64,000 nucleotides of DNA, from contig CP168942.1 in NCBI GenBank assembly GCA_041871065.1, forward strand, positions 1,118,501 through 1,182,500, written 5' to 3'. The stretch comes from Weissella confusa (GTDB taxonomy: Bacteria; Bacillota; Bacilli; Lactobacillales; Lactobacillaceae). The position numbers and the translations under genes were made by a program. Position 1 is the first letter of the stretch. Each line of letters starts with the position of its first letter. Shown here one piece after another: positions 36,052 through 46,077 of this stretch. A model generated the notes under the pieces. It searched no databases, had not been told where the DNA came from, and saw only the letters and a program-made list of their open reading frames with translations.

Positions 36052-37020
36052 TTATTTAACTAAGAATCGCATGTTTTTAAACCACATGACGGCCAAAACA
36101 ATCGCCACGATAGCCAACAAACTAAACGCGTACAGTAACGCTTCTATAAACGGCACCTTTTGGGGCTTTTGTGTTACCGATGCAGTCGTTTTAGGTAATC
36201 TGATTTGCTTTTGCCAAGTTTGGTTCATACCGCTCCAATTTGCGACCACCTGAACACGATATTTACCACCAGGCAAGTTTTTAACATTATTTTTAACCCA
36301 ATATGTCATGGTCGAGTTAGGCGCTAGCTGCGCATTACGTTGCGTCTCTTCTATCACCGTCTTCTTTGTTGCCACATTGATAATTTTTGTCGTAAACGTT
36401 GCGCCGTTGATAAACGATCCTGAAGTATTGGCGACTGCGATTGCAAAACCAGTTTGCTTGTTGACCTTTTCGTATGAAACCGCGTGAAGTTCAGCTGTCG
36501 TCGCCGGGAGATTACGTGTGTTTCGTGCCAACACAGCGACCGTTGTTTCAACAGCATCTGCGTTTTTCGAAGCTGGTAACGAGAAAGTCACACCACCTGC
36601 AATAACCCCGTCAACCGGCGTATTCGGCATCGAAATGGTACCTGTTACTTTTGCGTCTGCCTTTGGCGCCACTTGAATCGTTTGTTGGTCTAAATGAATC
36701 AGGTTTTCCATTTGTGGTCCAACATTACCGATGACGTTTTTGTCGTTATACAGTACCTGTCCCAGTGGTGAAGTTGACGCTGAACCAGTCTCGACGTTCA
36801 AAGACAACGCGTCATTTGAATTGTTCTTAATGTCAAATGACACCGATTCGACCTGGTTTGGGTTAAGCAACAGATCAAGGTAATTCTTATTTTGACTATC
36901 TAATTGCGTTTTGGGAATTGCAGGCGTCACCGTGTATGGCGGATTATCATCTGCGGAAACACCGTGCATGACCGTGAACGTTAATATCAACGCCGCCAAT
37001 CCAAAGAGTATTTTTTTCAT
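36052..37020 (-). CDS. DUF916 and DUF3324 domain surface protein (WxL-interacting type)
   Basis: 322 residues from ATG 37020 (GGAG six bases before). Signal peptide ending VSADD (about residue 24), DUF916-like domain to about 145, DUF3324-like domain to about 270, then a C-terminal membrane helix (YAFSLLAIVAIVLAVMWF) and a short basic tail. In other Firmicutes these sit in clusters with WxL and LPXTG proteins; here no WxL gene is visible, only the broken paralogue downstream. Confidence 0.85.
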   Translation of the reverse strand: MKKILFGLAALILTFTVMHGVSADDNPPYTVTPAIPKTQLDSQNKNYLDLLLNPNQVESVSFDIKNNSNDALSLNVETGSASTSPLGQVLYNDKNVIGNVGPQMENLIHLDQQTIQVAPKADAKVTGTISMPNTPVDGVIAGGVTFSLPASKNADAVETTVAVLARNTRNLPATTAELHAVSYEKVNKQTGFAIAVANTSGSFINGATFTTKIINVATKKTVIEETQRNAQLAPNSTMTYWVKNNVKNLPGGKYRVQVVANWSGMNQTWQKQIRLPKTTASVTQKPQKVPFIEALLYAFSLLAIVAIVLAVMWFKNMRFLVK

Positions 37021-37041
37021 TGTCTGCTCCATGCTCTGACA

Positions 37042-37077
37042 AAAAAGAAAGGGCGAGGTGCAATGCCCTCGCCCTTT
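37042..37077 (-). terminator. Terminator of the dnaG-rpoD operon
   Basis: Hairpin AAAAGGGCGAGGGCA/TGCACCTCGCCCTTT followed by CTTTTTTG. Confidence 0.88.
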
Positions 37078-37091
37078 TCATTTCGCCTTAA

Positions 37092-38225
37092 TTAATCCAA
37101 GAAATCACGCAATTGCTTTGAACGTGATGGGTGGCGCAACTTACGAAGTGCCTTGGCTTCGATTTGACGGATACGCTCACGAGTAACCCCAAATACCTTA
37201 CCAACTTCTTCCAAAGTACGCGTACGACCATCTTCCAAACCGAAACGCAAACGCAAAACGTTCTCTTCACGGTCAGTCAACGTGTCCAAAACTGATTCCA
37301 ATTGTTCCTTAAGCATTTGGTAAGCAGCTGAATCAGCAGGTGAAATAGCTTCATTATCTTCAATGAAGTCTCCCAAGTGTGAATCATCCTCTTCACCAAT
37401 TGGTGTTTCCAATGAAACTGGCTCTTGTGCAATCTTCAAAATATCACGAACCTTGTCGGTCACGATGTCCATTTCGGCACCGATTTCTTCAGGCGTAGGT
37501 TCGCGACCCAAATCTTGCAACAAGTTACGTTGAATACGAATCAACTTGTTGATCGTTTCAACCATGTGCACAGGAATACGGATTGTACGAGCTTGGTCGG
37601 CGATTGCACGAGTAATCGCTTGACGAATCCACCAAGTTGCATAAGTTGAGAACTTGAATCCCTTACGGTAGTCAAACTTCTCAACAGCCTTCATCAATCC
37701 CATGTTTCCTTCTTGAATCAAGTCCAAGAATTGCATACCACGACCAACGTAACGCTTAGCGATAGAAACAACCAAACGCAAGTTAGCTTCAGCCAATTCT
37801 TGCTTAGCAGTTTCATCACCTTGCTCAATACGCTCGGCCAAAGCAACTTCTTCATCACCAGTCAACAATGACACACGTCCGATTTCCTTTAGGTACATAC
37901 GAACAGGGTCATTAATCTTCATGCCAGTGGGTGCATCAGCAGCTTGCTTCAATTCCTTTTCTGACAACTTGGTCTTCTTGTTTTCAAGCGCACGTGCGGT
38001 TGGCTCGCCGTTTTCATCAACGACAGAGATACCAGCTGATTCAATCTTCTCGTATAGTTCATCGATTTGATCAGCGTTCAAACGCATTGGCTTTACCAAA
38101 GCATCTTGGAGAGCATTTTCTTTAATTTCCTTGTCGGCCTTGAACTCCTTGATGATGTTCTTAACTGCCTTATCAAATTCAGCTTGATCGAACTTTGCTG
38201 AAATTGGTGCTTGCTTTTCTGCCAT
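37092..38225 (-). CDS. rpoD: RNA polymerase primary sigma factor (sigma-70/SigA)
   Basis: 377 residues, a usual length for Firmicute SigA. Region 1.1 is short; region 1.2 ([17 protein letters not shown]), region 2 ([21 protein letters not shown] split over the -10 binding helix), region 3 and region 4.2 ([20 protein letters not shown]) are all intact. It directs promoter recognition. It follows dnaG by 14 bases, the classical macromolecular synthesis operon. Confidence 0.96.
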   Translation of the reverse strand: MAEKQAPISAKFDQAEFDKAVKNIIKEFKADKEIKENALQDALVKPMRLNADQIDELYEKIESAGISVVDENGEPTARALENKKTKLSEKELKQAADAPTGMKINDPVRMYLKEIGRVSLLTGDEEVALAERIEQGDETAKQELAEANLRLVVSIAKRYVGRGMQFLDLIQEGNMGLMKAVEKFDYRKGFKFSTYATWWIRQAITRAIADQARTIRIPVHMVETINKLIRIQRNLLQDLGREPTPEEIGAEMDIVTDKVRDILKIAQEPVSLETPIGEEDDSHLGDFIEDNEAISPADSAAYQMLKEQLESVLDTLTDREENVLRLRFGLEDGRTRTLEEVGKVFGVTRERIRQIEAKALRKLRHPSRSKQLRDFLD

Positions 38226-38239
38226 AGCGGCCTCCTTAA

Positions 38240-40147
38240 TTACTTGTGGGTCTGTTGTTCACGTAACGCGGCCATGTACTCAACACTAAGTTGGGCAACC
38301 AGCGCGTCATTGTGCATTTGATTAGCTTCTTTAATCTGACGCTGTAACCTATTAATTCTATCAGATAATGGTGCATCATGGCTAATAAATTGAATATACA
38401 TGCCAACTTGACTACGATCAGCGAATAATTCGTCATCAAAGTCATCGAGCGTTGCCAAAATACGGGTCAATTCCGGCTTTTGAACAAAGTCCATGAAGCC
38501 TGCCATATCAACAATCGGCTCATTACCGTGTGTCTCACGGTAGCCGGTAGCCAACATTAATAGCGTCTCATATGGTACGTCAACAAAGGTAAAGTCTGGC
38601 GTACCCGTTACCTGTAGCCAAACATCGTTATCACGTAGCATCCATGCCAACAACATGCGTTCAGCTTTTTCCACACGTGAAATTGTACGTGGCGTTGGCG
38701 CCGGAATAGGTGCCGGTGCATCTGCCTGCCAATCACCATTTGGCGCGACCGGATAATTTGGTTCTGGTCGGCGATACCCTGATTGACGATTGGTGTTCGA
38801 CCTTGGATTTGAACGATTTGCCTGTTGTTGCAACAACAATGGGCGAAGCTGATCTTGCAAGGCTTCCATCCCAATGTTGAATTCCTCAGAAATTTCGCGC
38901 AAATAAGTCTCGCGCATAACTGGTTCTGGGACTGTCGCAATAACTGCCAGTACATCACTCACATAAGCAAATAATTCTGTTTGATTATTGAGGTTACGAT
39001 CCGTCTTCAAGTAACGAATGTTAAATGCAACGGGATCTTCAGTGTTGTGTGACAACACATTTAGAAATGCACTCACATCATTCGAACGCAAGAATTCATC
39101 CGGGTCTTGGTTATCCGGAATGTGGATAACATTAGCCGAGATGTGACCATTTTGCGCAACAAGGTCCAAAGCTCGCTTCGTCGCCTTTTGACCAGCAGCG
39201 TCAGAATCATAACTGATCGAAACATTGTCAGCCATACGTGACAGAACTTGAACTTGTTCTGGTGTCAAAGATGTTCCCATTGAGGCAACACCGTTTTGAA
39301 CACCGGCTTGGAACGCTGCAATGACGTCCATGAACCCTTCAAACACAACGGCGTGCTTCTGCTTACGAATCGCACCCTTGGCAAGGTCCAAATTAAACAA
39401 CTCTTGCGACTTGTTAAATAAAGGACTCTCCGGCGAATTCATATACTTCGCTTGCGAATCATCGTTTGACAGCCGACGGCCAGAGAACGCAATCGGGTGC
39501 CCAGCACTATCACGAATCGTGAAAAGGACACGATTCGTAAAACGATCGTGCAACGTTCCATCATCCCATTCGATGAATAGTTCTGATGATCGTAGTAATT
39601 GATAATCTACTTGTTGTTCTTGGAAATAGTTAATCAATACATCGTTTTCAGGTGCAAACCCGAGCATAAATGCATCAATTGTCCCATCATCCAAGCCTCG
39701 ATCATGTAGGTAATCAAGGGCACCCTCACCTGCCTCAGTATTAACAAGCAAGTGGTGGTACAACTTTGTCGCATCTGCGTATAGCTCACGCAGCGCCTTG
39801 ATTTGTGGATCAACCACTTCCGTTGCTTCATCAGATGTATAAGATGCATCTAAGTCAACACCCGCAAATGGGGCAACCTTTGCCACAGCTTGTGGGAAAG
39901 TTGCATTATCGATATCCATGATAAAGCTAAAGACGTTACCACCACGACCGCAAGAGAAGCAGTGGTAAATTTGTTTATCTTCATTAACTGAGAAAGACGG
40001 TGTACGTTCATCGTGGAACGGGCAAAGCCCAAACAGATTACGTCCCTGTTTCTTCAGTTGTACATATGGCGAAATGACATCAACGATATTAACACGTTGT
40101 CGAATTTCTTCGACTAACTGTTCTGGAATACGTGTTGCGATTGTCAT
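38240..40147 (-). CDS. dnaG: DNA primase
   Basis: 635 residues from ATG 40147 (GGGGG directly upstream). N-terminal zinc-binding domain ([12 protein letters not shown] with CFSCGRGG), TOPRIM core ([18 protein letters not shown]), and a C-terminal helicase-interaction domain of about 150 residues after a Gln/Asn/Arg-rich linker. It synthesises RNA primers for Okazaki fragments. Longer in-frame extensions to 40234 lack a start signal. Confidence 0.95.
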   Translation of the reverse strand: MTIATRIPEQLVEEIRQRVNIVDVISPYVQLKKQGRNLFGLCPFHDERTPSFSVNEDKQIYHCFSCGRGGNVFSFIMDIDNATFPQAVAKVAPFAGVDLDASYTSDEATEVVDPQIKALRELYADATKLYHHLLVNTEAGEGALDYLHDRGLDDGTIDAFMLGFAPENDVLINYFQEQQVDYQLLRSSELFIEWDDGTLHDRFTNRVLFTIRDSAGHPIAFSGRRLSNDDSQAKYMNSPESPLFNKSQELFNLDLAKGAIRKQKHAVVFEGFMDVIAAFQAGVQNGVASMGTSLTPEQVQVLSRMADNVSISYDSDAAGQKATKRALDLVAQNGHISANVIHIPDNQDPDEFLRSNDVSAFLNVLSHNTEDPVAFNIRYLKTDRNLNNQTELFAYVSDVLAVIATVPEPVMRETYLREISEEFNIGMEALQDQLRPLLLQQQANRSNPRSNTNRQSGYRRPEPNYPVAPNGDWQADAPAPIPAPTPRTISRVEKAERMLLAWMLRDNDVWLQVTGTPDFTFVDVPYETLLMLATGYRETHGNEPIVDMAGFMDFVQKPELTRILATLDDFDDELFADRSQVGMYIQFISHDAPLSDRINRLQRQIKEANQMHNDALVAQLSVEYMAALREQQTHK

Positions 40148-40245
40148 CACCCCCAACTCTAAAAATGACCATTTCCAGCTCTTATAATTATACGCTTGAA
40201 TGCACAATATGCAAGCGAGTTTGTCAACCCCCATTGACTAGCTGT

Positions 40246-40267
40246 AACCCTTGATAAATCAAGGGTT
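40246..40267. repeat. Perfect stem-loop AACCCTTGAT-AA-ATCAAGGGTT
   Basis: Ten-bp arms, two-base loop, no T tail. It sits in the 288-bp gap 40148..40435 upstream of dnaG, which otherwise holds only a plus-strand terminator-like hairpin (ATGCC-N7-GGCAT then GTGTTTTTTATT, 40338..40365), a possible 17-codon minus-strand reading frame and the terminator 40384..40425. Confidence 0.5.
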
Positions 40268-40383
40268 CAATTTTCACTTAAAAATATTATGTAAACTAAA
40301 ATCTGATTGCATACTTGCACACTCCACGCCTCCTTATATGCCTAGAAATGGCATGTGTTTTTTATTATGAACAGTACACAATA

Positions 40384-40425
40384 AAAAAGGGGCACATGGC
40401 CTACGTGGTCACATGTCCCCCTTTT
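40384..40425 (-). terminator. Terminator of the multi-pass membrane protein gene
   Basis: Hairpin GGGGACATGTGACC/GGCCATGTGCCCC followed by TTTTTTATT. Confidence 0.8.
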
Positions 40426-40435
40426 CATTTGGATG

Positions 40436-41713
40436 CTATTCTAGTTTTTTCTTTGTAGCCTTGAACAATAACCAGCTAGCCACTAGTCCTGTGACGACGT
40501 TCATCGCTATTGAAAAGAATTGCGCGGTTTGCTCCGAAAGTGTTCCTTGGAAGAATTTTATCGGGTAATCAGTTTCCCAAACCGTCAGGGCACACGTACC
40601 TGCAATGAAAATGATATAAAATAATTGGTTACCCAAATTCGAGATTTTATACTTATGAGTAATACCTTTAAAGGAAAGACGACGCCCGTTTTGAATGTGA
40701 AATCGGTTAAGATCCTGATTAATACTACCGACGAATGTTGCCAAAAGTAAAATGGCCAATAATTTCATCACGGGGTTCGGGAAAAAGCCAATCACGAAGC
40801 CGGTCCCCAAAATGAATTGGCGTTTTTTATGCGTCAGCTTAGTCTGCATTATTCCGCCAAACTCAAAACCAAAAATATACAAACCGTACGTGACGAAAGT
40901 TGCATTTTCTGAGCCAATCAATGACGCAAGTATCAGCGGCATAAATAGCAGTATATACGCCATTATAAGGCCCCTTAACACGGTTGCAAAAAACAATTCA
41001 GAATGCTTAAGCCGCCCAAACTCTAATACGGCCAAGAAACTGACAACGATAGACAAAGTCAGTAGCATCCCGATGACCAACTTTTCTTCAAATACCGCTT
41101 GGCTATTATTTAACATTGGTGATGCAAGGCTAACACGGGCGATGAAGTCTAACAACACGATAGCCAGAACCAGACCTATGGCCTTACCGTCTGTAGCCAA
41201 ATTATTGACAGCAGTCTTTGGCACAACAAACAACGCTGCGAAGTATAGCAGGCCCAGCAGAATACTGCTAACGTCCATCGGAAATGCAATTTGCAGTATA
41301 ACAAGAGTAACAATGATAACCAGCAAATCAATTAATAAAGTTGCTGGCTTTACCGGGCGAAACAACTTTTCAGACTTGTACGTTAGAAAAAGAGGCCAAA
41401 TAGTTGCCGATGAATAACCTAATAAAACGGCAACAAGTATAGCCAACACCTTCGTATCTGACTTAATAAATGGCATAAACATAAATCCGATACAAGCAGT
41501 AGAAACACTACTTCTTAAGTTCATAAACGGACCGGTCGCAATTTGATCCGGCAATAGCCAAACGGCCACAGACCTAACCCCATACACAAGTAATAGCATT
41601 AGAAAATATGTTCCGGATTCAGAATTTGTGTAATTTTGTAACACCATTTCGTACGGTAGAATGATAGTAATATTTGCCAGAAAATATAATATGGCATAAA
41701 TGAACGTATACAT
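40436..41713 (-). CDS. Multi-pass membrane protein of unknown function
   Basis: 425 residues from ATG 41713 (AGGGGG six bases before). About twelve to fourteen hydrophobic segments; a conserved-looking basic cytoplasmic loop lies near residues 335-365 (FHIQNGRRLSFKGITHKYK). The overall plan is MFS-like but no signature motif was found. It lies directly downstream of the XrtG operon in the same orientation but is separated by a strong terminator at 41794..41838, so it is probably expressed separately. It could still belong functionally to that locus. Confidence 0.7.
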   Translation of the reverse strand: MYTFIYAILYFLANITIILPYEMVLQNYTNSESGTYFLMLLLVYGVRSVAVWLLPDQIATGPFMNLRSSVSTACIGFMFMPFIKSDTKVLAILVAVLLGYSSATIWPLFLTYKSEKLFRPVKPATLLIDLLVIIVTLVILQIAFPMDVSSILLGLLYFAALFVVPKTAVNNLATDGKAIGLVLAIVLLDFIARVSLASPMLNNSQAVFEEKLVIGMLLTLSIVVSFLAVLEFGRLKHSELFFATVLRGLIMAYILLFMPLILASLIGSENATFVTYGLYIFGFEFGGIMQTKLTHKKRQFILGTGFVIGFFPNPVMKLLAILLLATFVGSINQDLNRFHIQNGRRLSFKGITHKYKISNLGNQLFYIIFIAGTCALTVWETDYPIKFFQGTLSEQTAQFFSIAMNVVTGLVASWLLFKATKKKLE

Positions 41714-41793
41714 ACAAAGCCCCCTAGCTCTCAAACTCAGTACATTGTATGTTGTTATAATGCTTTTAAAAAATGTATCATTTTCTATTCGTC

Positions 41794-41838
41794 AAAAAAT
41801 AAAAAAGAGCAAGTCAACGATTTCTCGTTAACTTGCTG
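41794..41838 (-). terminator. Terminator of the XrtG operon
   Basis: Hairpin AGCAAGTTAACGA/TCGTTGACTTGCT followed by CTTTTTTATTTTTTG. Confidence 0.9.
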
Positions 41839-41843
41839 ATAAG

Positions 41844-42242
41844 TTATTTCTGAATCCACGTTTTATCATGCAAAACCCAATCACCGTTTTCCTGATAGCG
41901 ATAAAAGCCTAACACAGCCTTGCAATGTTTTTGTTCCCAGGTTAACGTCCGTTGGGTAATCTTTTCATCATGACCAAAATCGATTGATTTATCTGATTGT
42001 CGATCTGCTTTGCCATGTCTTGATAATAGATAGTCATACTGTTGGTCTGTTTCATCATCCCAATCAAGTGTTTGCAAATTTTCAAATTCTTTTCTAGTCC
42101 ATGACTGTTTAGATACCGAAGACACCTTTTGTGCATGGGTGTTATTTGAAAAGCCACCACCAACATAGATTGTTTCAATTGTCAGTGAAAACACCAAGAT
42201 AACACCGACAATGGACGTAAAAAGTACCAATGCATTTTTCAT
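41844..42242 (-). CDS. Small exported or membrane-anchored protein of the XrtG operon
   Basis: 132 residues. A single hydrophobic N-terminal segment (about 5-25, LFTSIVGVILVFSLTI) acts as signal or anchor. The remainder is polar, with several Trp/Tyr/Asp-rich stretches (TLDWDDETDQQYDYLL) and an ending DWVLHDKTWIQK. Not recognised beyond that. It starts eight bases after the pterin-synthase-like gene and is followed at once by the operon terminator. Confidence 0.7.
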   Translation of the reverse strand: MKNALVLFTSIVGVILVFSLTIETIYVGGGFSNNTHAQKVSSVSKQSWTRKEFENLQTLDWDDETDQQYDYLLSRHGKADRQSDKSIDFGHDEKITQRTLTWEQKHCKAVLGFYRYQENGDWVLHDKTWIQK

Positions 42243-42250
42243 AACTTGCC

Positions 42251-42622
42251 TCAGTCTCGATTTGTTAAGACATACGTTCGAGTTGGGCCTTCACTCACTG
42301 CCAACTCTTCTAATTTAACAGCCGACCCAATCAATTCAGGATGCGTTTGTAAACGATCAAACAGCTCCGTCGCAAAGTTTTCCAAAGACGGATTAATCTT
42401 ATCAAAAGGGGCAATGTCATTCAGTACCTGTCCATCGTACGTTGATAGAAACGTGTTGATTTTTGTTTCGTACTCATAAAATGGGACTTTCTCGTCCATA
42501 TCACATGCAAAATCACTCACGATTTCCCAAGTGTGCGGATGTGTCTCGCCATCGCGACCGTTCCATCGAATGAAGTGATAGGCATTAATATAAAATTTCA
42601 ATCGATAATGTGCCTCAATCAT
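42251..42622 (-). CDS. 6-pyruvoyl-tetrahydropterin synthase-related protein, XrtG-associated
   Basis: 123 residues from ATG 42622, with AGGAG seven bases before. The N-terminus keeps a PTPS-like zinc triad: His16 (YINAYHF) and the HxH pair His28/His30 (ETHPHTW). The catalytic cysteine normally just before the HxH is absent. Related proteins occur next to exosortase XrtG in other Firmicutes and their role is unknown. The gene overlaps the end of the large membrane protein gene by eight bases (ATGATTGA). Confidence 0.8.
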   Translation of the reverse strand: MIEAHYRLKFYINAYHFIRWNGRDGETHPHTWEIVSDFACDMDEKVPFYEYETKINTFLSTYDGQVLNDIAPFDKINPSLENFATELFDRLQTHPELIGSAVKLEELAVSEGPTRTYVLTNRD

Positions 42623-44132
42623 GCGCATACTCCTTTCCGAAGAATATCCACCAGCATCGTTTTCCAAACTGGTTGAACAGTTGCCAAACATAACCAGCTT
42701 GATATGCTGCTAAAATCAAAAATGCTGGCAAAAACTGTATGAGATATCGACTACGACCACCTTCAAATAACAAGAGGTACATAAAACCACCTAAAATGGC
42801 TAACCAACATAAACGAGACCAATCATCTTGCTTCCGTAGTCCTATTGCAATGGTCACCAATATTAGCAGCCACCACATTTGGGTGATAAATTGCAAATCC
42901 TCTAAGTGTTTACCGTCTGTGGTCACCCAATTGCTCAACCACTTAGGCTCATTTGGACGACCATTTTTAAAGAAATGACCTTCTTTTAACCAAGCAAACG
43001 TACCATCTGCGGTATTATTGCCTTGCTTTTTCACTAAGAAAGCCAAATAGCCAATGACACCCTTCTCGCGTAATCTTTTAATCAGTTGTTGCCTTGAGTA
43101 ATCAACTTTATCAGAACGTTTTGGTAATTCAGCCATCTTAAGAGCGTCTGCCTCGTTATAGCCACCATCCCCAAAAACTCCCATGCTCATGAAGTGAATC
43201 GGTGGAATGGTAAGACCTTTGTTGATTCTAATAACAGTTTGCGCATCAATCACCTGCTGACCAACAGTATAGGTGCCTAGACCGCTAACTGTAATTGTCA
43301 CAATCACTAAACAAGCAGTTTTCAGACGCTTCCCTAACGCGACCTTGTCTGATGTGATAACTGATCTAATCAACACAAGACACATCGCAATTAACGGAAT
43401 AATGGCCGAGGGCTTGATGAAATAAGTGGCCACTGCGCAAGCCGCTAATAACGCAGACAAAATGAGCGTTTGCCACCATGCTTGCGCTTTTTGCAGGCAA
43501 GCCATCAGCAAAAATAACAGTGCAACCAATGGCAGAACCGCCGTATCTGAGTATGGCACAACAATCCATGGGAAAACAAGCATAAATAATGTCTCAATCC
43601 AGAGAAGTCGCCCGACATTCTCACGACGCACAATGAACATCGTCACCAGGTTGACAAGCAACGCAACATCGACACAAATCAGACTAACGTAATCAAAAAA
43701 TAACCAGCTGGTCGTGTGGCTGATGTTACCTAACCAGTCATACACAAGCAATAATGGCAAGTTGTTGGTATTTTGACTAAAATACCCAATTAAATCAATG
43801 TCTTCCGGATGTTGTAACGCTTCATGTATGGCGCCTGCATCAAAACCGATGGCAGGATGAAAGAGTGTCACAAAAGTAAACTGCCACATTATGGCAATGA
43901 TAAACCCACCACTTAACAAAGCCATTCGGTGCGTGTAACACCATGGCAGCAATGTCGTCTGTGTGATGAGATAGCTGCCAACTAAGACCAGTACCCCGAC
44001 GACGCCAGCAAACGTCACGCCATCGCGCTGTAAGTTAACTGAAGCACCCGCAAAATAGAGTGTCAGCCCAAACAAAATAATAAACAGGCCCATGACGCAA
44101 GTATCGATTACGTCCTTAATGCGATGATTCAT
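42615..44132 (-). CDS. Large membrane protein, GT-C-like, XrtG-associated
   Basis: 505 residues with about eleven membrane helices and an extracytoplasmic loop of about 115 residues near residues 310-420. The first extracytoplasmic loop contains an acidic motif (IGFDAGAIHEAL) like that of GT-C/PMT-type glycosyltransferases, which use polyprenyl-linked sugars. XrtG loci usually carry such a protein. The start overlaps the family-2 glycosyltransferase stop by four bases. Confidence 0.8.
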   Translation of the reverse strand: MNHRIKDVIDTCVMGLFIILFGLTLYFAGASVNLQRDGVTFAGVVGVLVLVGSYLITQTTLLPWCYTHRMALLSGGFIIAIMWQFTFVTLFHPAIGFDAGAIHEALQHPEDIDLIGYFSQNTNNLPLLLVYDWLGNISHTTSWLFFDYVSLICVDVALLVNLVTMFIVRRENVGRLLWIETLFMLVFPWIVVPYSDTAVLPLVALLFLLMACLQKAQAWWQTLILSALLAACAVATYFIKPSAIIPLIAMCLVLIRSVITSDKVALGKRLKTACLVIVTITVSGLGTYTVGQQVIDAQTVIRINKGLTIPPIHFMSMGVFGDGGYNEADALKMAELPKRSDKVDYSRQQLIKRLREKGVIGYLAFLVKKQGNNTADGTFAWLKEGHFFKNGRPNEPKWLSNWVTTDGKHLEDLQFITQMWWLLILVTIAIGLRKQDDWSRLCWLAILGGFMYLLLFEGGRSRYLIQFLPAFLILAAYQAGYVWQLFNQFGKRCWWIFFGKEYAHD

Positions 44133-45475
44133 TTTGATTCCTCACTTTTGATTATGTGTTTCGTATCGCGCCGAATAGTCTCTCTGATGGCGGATAGTTC
44201 ATCACGAATCCCACGGCCTTGCCACTTGCGCGACTTTGATCGATTTACCAAGGCTAGCAATAGCACCCATGACAACAGAAACTTATAGGCCGGCAGTAAT
44301 AACGTGACGTACCAGGTCTTAACGTAACAAGCGAACGCTTCAGGTAACGGCCTTAGGTACACCTGAGCAAGCAAAAAATAGATTGCTCCGGCGAAAACAT
44401 ACATCAGGTACATCGCAATATAAATCAACGCCAACATTGCAGGCGAAAACCCATTTACGACTAAGACCATAGGTGCGAATAACCAGATAAGCCGTGGAAA
44501 TAGCAATGTGTGGTCAATTAACAGACGGCGAACCATAAAGTTTGTCGTAAGGTGTTTGAAAGATAACAAATGTTTTGGTTCAAACATGTGCACCACTTCC
44601 ATCTCTCCCAATTGCCAACGTTGTCGCTGACGGTACAGGGCGTTAAAGTCTTCGATTGGTTCAACGTAGAAAATGGCATTTTTCGCCAATTTAACTTGTC
44701 CCTTTTGCCGCATTTGAAAAGTCATGTGGGTATCTTCCCCCACTGTATCACTGCTAAACATAAACGTTTCGGCAATTTTGGACCGTCGAAAGCCAGAAAA
44801 GGCCCCCGACATGGTGAACATGGTATTCGATCGCGCTTCCGCATTACGACTGACCAAAAACGCTGAGGCATATTCATGGTACTCCAACAATTGTTCAAGT
44901 CGCTTTACGCCACGGTGAGCTATCAGTGACGGTTGCGTCAGAATAGCACCGGTTAAGGCGACGGTGTCAGGCTCCATCTCAAATTGGTACACCATGTTTC
45001 GAAGCGCATTTTTATCTAACACGCCATCACTATCAATATGAATAAAATAATTGCCAGTCGTGTTGTACAAAGCCATATTTAGAGCGTGTGACTTACCTTG
45101 GGCTGCTTCCATCCAAACCATCTTTGCTGACGGGTACTTTTCTTGTAATTGCTGAAAAACTTCAAAACTATTATCCGTACTCTTATTGTTAACGAGGGTA
45201 ACCTTGATCTTATCTACTGGATAAGTCCCTGTCATAATTGAATCAATACAAGCGACAAGTGTGTCAGCTGAATTATAAACTGGCACAACGACGGAAATTA
45301 TTGGCCAAAATTTAATTGTTGCTTGTTGTGACGGCCGTATTTTCTCGATTGCCCATTGACTGACAAATCGCAGGTACGTCCAACAAATTGGTAAAACTTC
45401 GATAAATAATGGAATCAACAACCAAACGCCAATAAACAAAAAATGATTAATTGTTGCTGATAATAATCCCGTCAT
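44129..45475 (-). CDS. Family 2 glycosyltransferase, processive type, XrtG-associated
   Basis: 448 residues. Membrane segment near 10-35, GT-A domain with VVPVYNSADTL, the DxD motif (HIDSDGV), an ED catalytic motif (GEDTHM) and the QxxRW motif of processive synthases (QRQRW), then about four membrane helices at the C-terminus. This is the architecture of cellulose/hyaluronan-type synthases that polymerise and export a glycan. There is no PilZ domain, so no cyclic-di-GMP receptor is visible in it. Overlaps xrtG by four bases. Confidence 0.88.
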   Translation of the reverse strand: MTGLLSATINHFLFIGVWLLIPLFIEVLPICWTYLRFVSQWAIEKIRPSQQATIKFWPIISVVVPVYNSADTLVACIDSIMTGTYPVDKIKVTLVNNKSTDNSFEVFQQLQEKYPSAKMVWMEAAQGKSHALNMALYNTTGNYFIHIDSDGVLDKNALRNMVYQFEMEPDTVALTGAILTQPSLIAHRGVKRLEQLLEYHEYASAFLVSRNAEARSNTMFTMSGAFSGFRRSKIAETFMFSSDTVGEDTHMTFQMRQKGQVKLAKNAIFYVEPIEDFNALYRQRQRWQLGEMEVVHMFEPKHLLSFKHLTTNFMVRRLLIDHTLLFPRLIWLFAPMVLVVNGFSPAMLALIYIAMYLMYVFAGAIYFLLAQVYLRPLPEAFACYVKTWYVTLLLPAYKFLLSWVLLLALVNRSKSRKWQGRGIRDELSAIRETIRRDTKHIIKSEESK

Positions 45476-46077
45476 ACCTTTGCTCCTCGATCAAATCCAA
45501 ATTTTCCAGTCAATGTATTTAAGACTTGCGAACGGGTAAAGACGTAAAAATATAACGTGATACTAAGAGCGTAAAATATTAAACGTCCCATAATGACATG
45601 CGCCCAGACTAATGAATCCGGCCCACAATAACGCACGATCAAAGCTGTGACAGATAAGCGGATGACGTTCGATAAATAAATAAACAGCATTCCAAGGATG
45701 ATTAACTGCCAGCGCTGTCGATTAGAGTTAAAAAACGGAAAGAATAGCGCTAACGAGAAATAGGCAGCCAACTCAATATATGCTGAGCATTCAAACGTCA
45801 CGAATAAATTCACCGCGCTGTGACCACTAATAATATGCACGATTCCCAATGAAGGAACGGTCTCGTAAGCGCCTGTTAATGATCCGATCAAGCCTGTTCC
45901 CCAAGTGCTTATCTGCATAAGCCAATGCGTGAGTTGATCATTGCACAGCAAGATGATTAAAAAGAAGACGCCAACTACGCCGACAACAATAAACCCAGCT
46001 CGCCACGCAATACGCTTTAATACGCTCAATGCGTATAACCAAACACTGACTGCAACGACAACGCACCAAAACATCAT
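45472..46077 (-). CDS. xrtG: Exosortase family protein XrtG
   Basis: 201 residues, six to seven membrane helices. The exosortase triad is present: Cys97 (FECSAYIEL), Arg140 (NVIRLS) and His160 (VWAHVIMGR), all near the outer membrane face. Exosortases are transpeptidase-like membrane proteases that cleave a C-terminal sorting signal and probably transfer the protein. XrtG is the Gram-positive form. It overlaps both neighbours by four bases: its likely substrate gene upstream and the glycosyltransferase downstream. Confidence 0.9.
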   Translation of the reverse strand: MMFWCVVVAVSVWLYALSVLKRIAWRAGFIVVGVVGVFFLIILLCNDQLTHWLMQISTWGTGLIGSLTGAYETVPSLGIVHIISGHSAVNLFVTFECSAYIELAAYFSLALFFPFFNSNRQRWQLIILGMLFIYLSNVIRLSVTALIVRYCGPDSLVWAHVIMGRLIFYALSITLYFYVFTRSQVLNTLTGKFGFDRGAKV

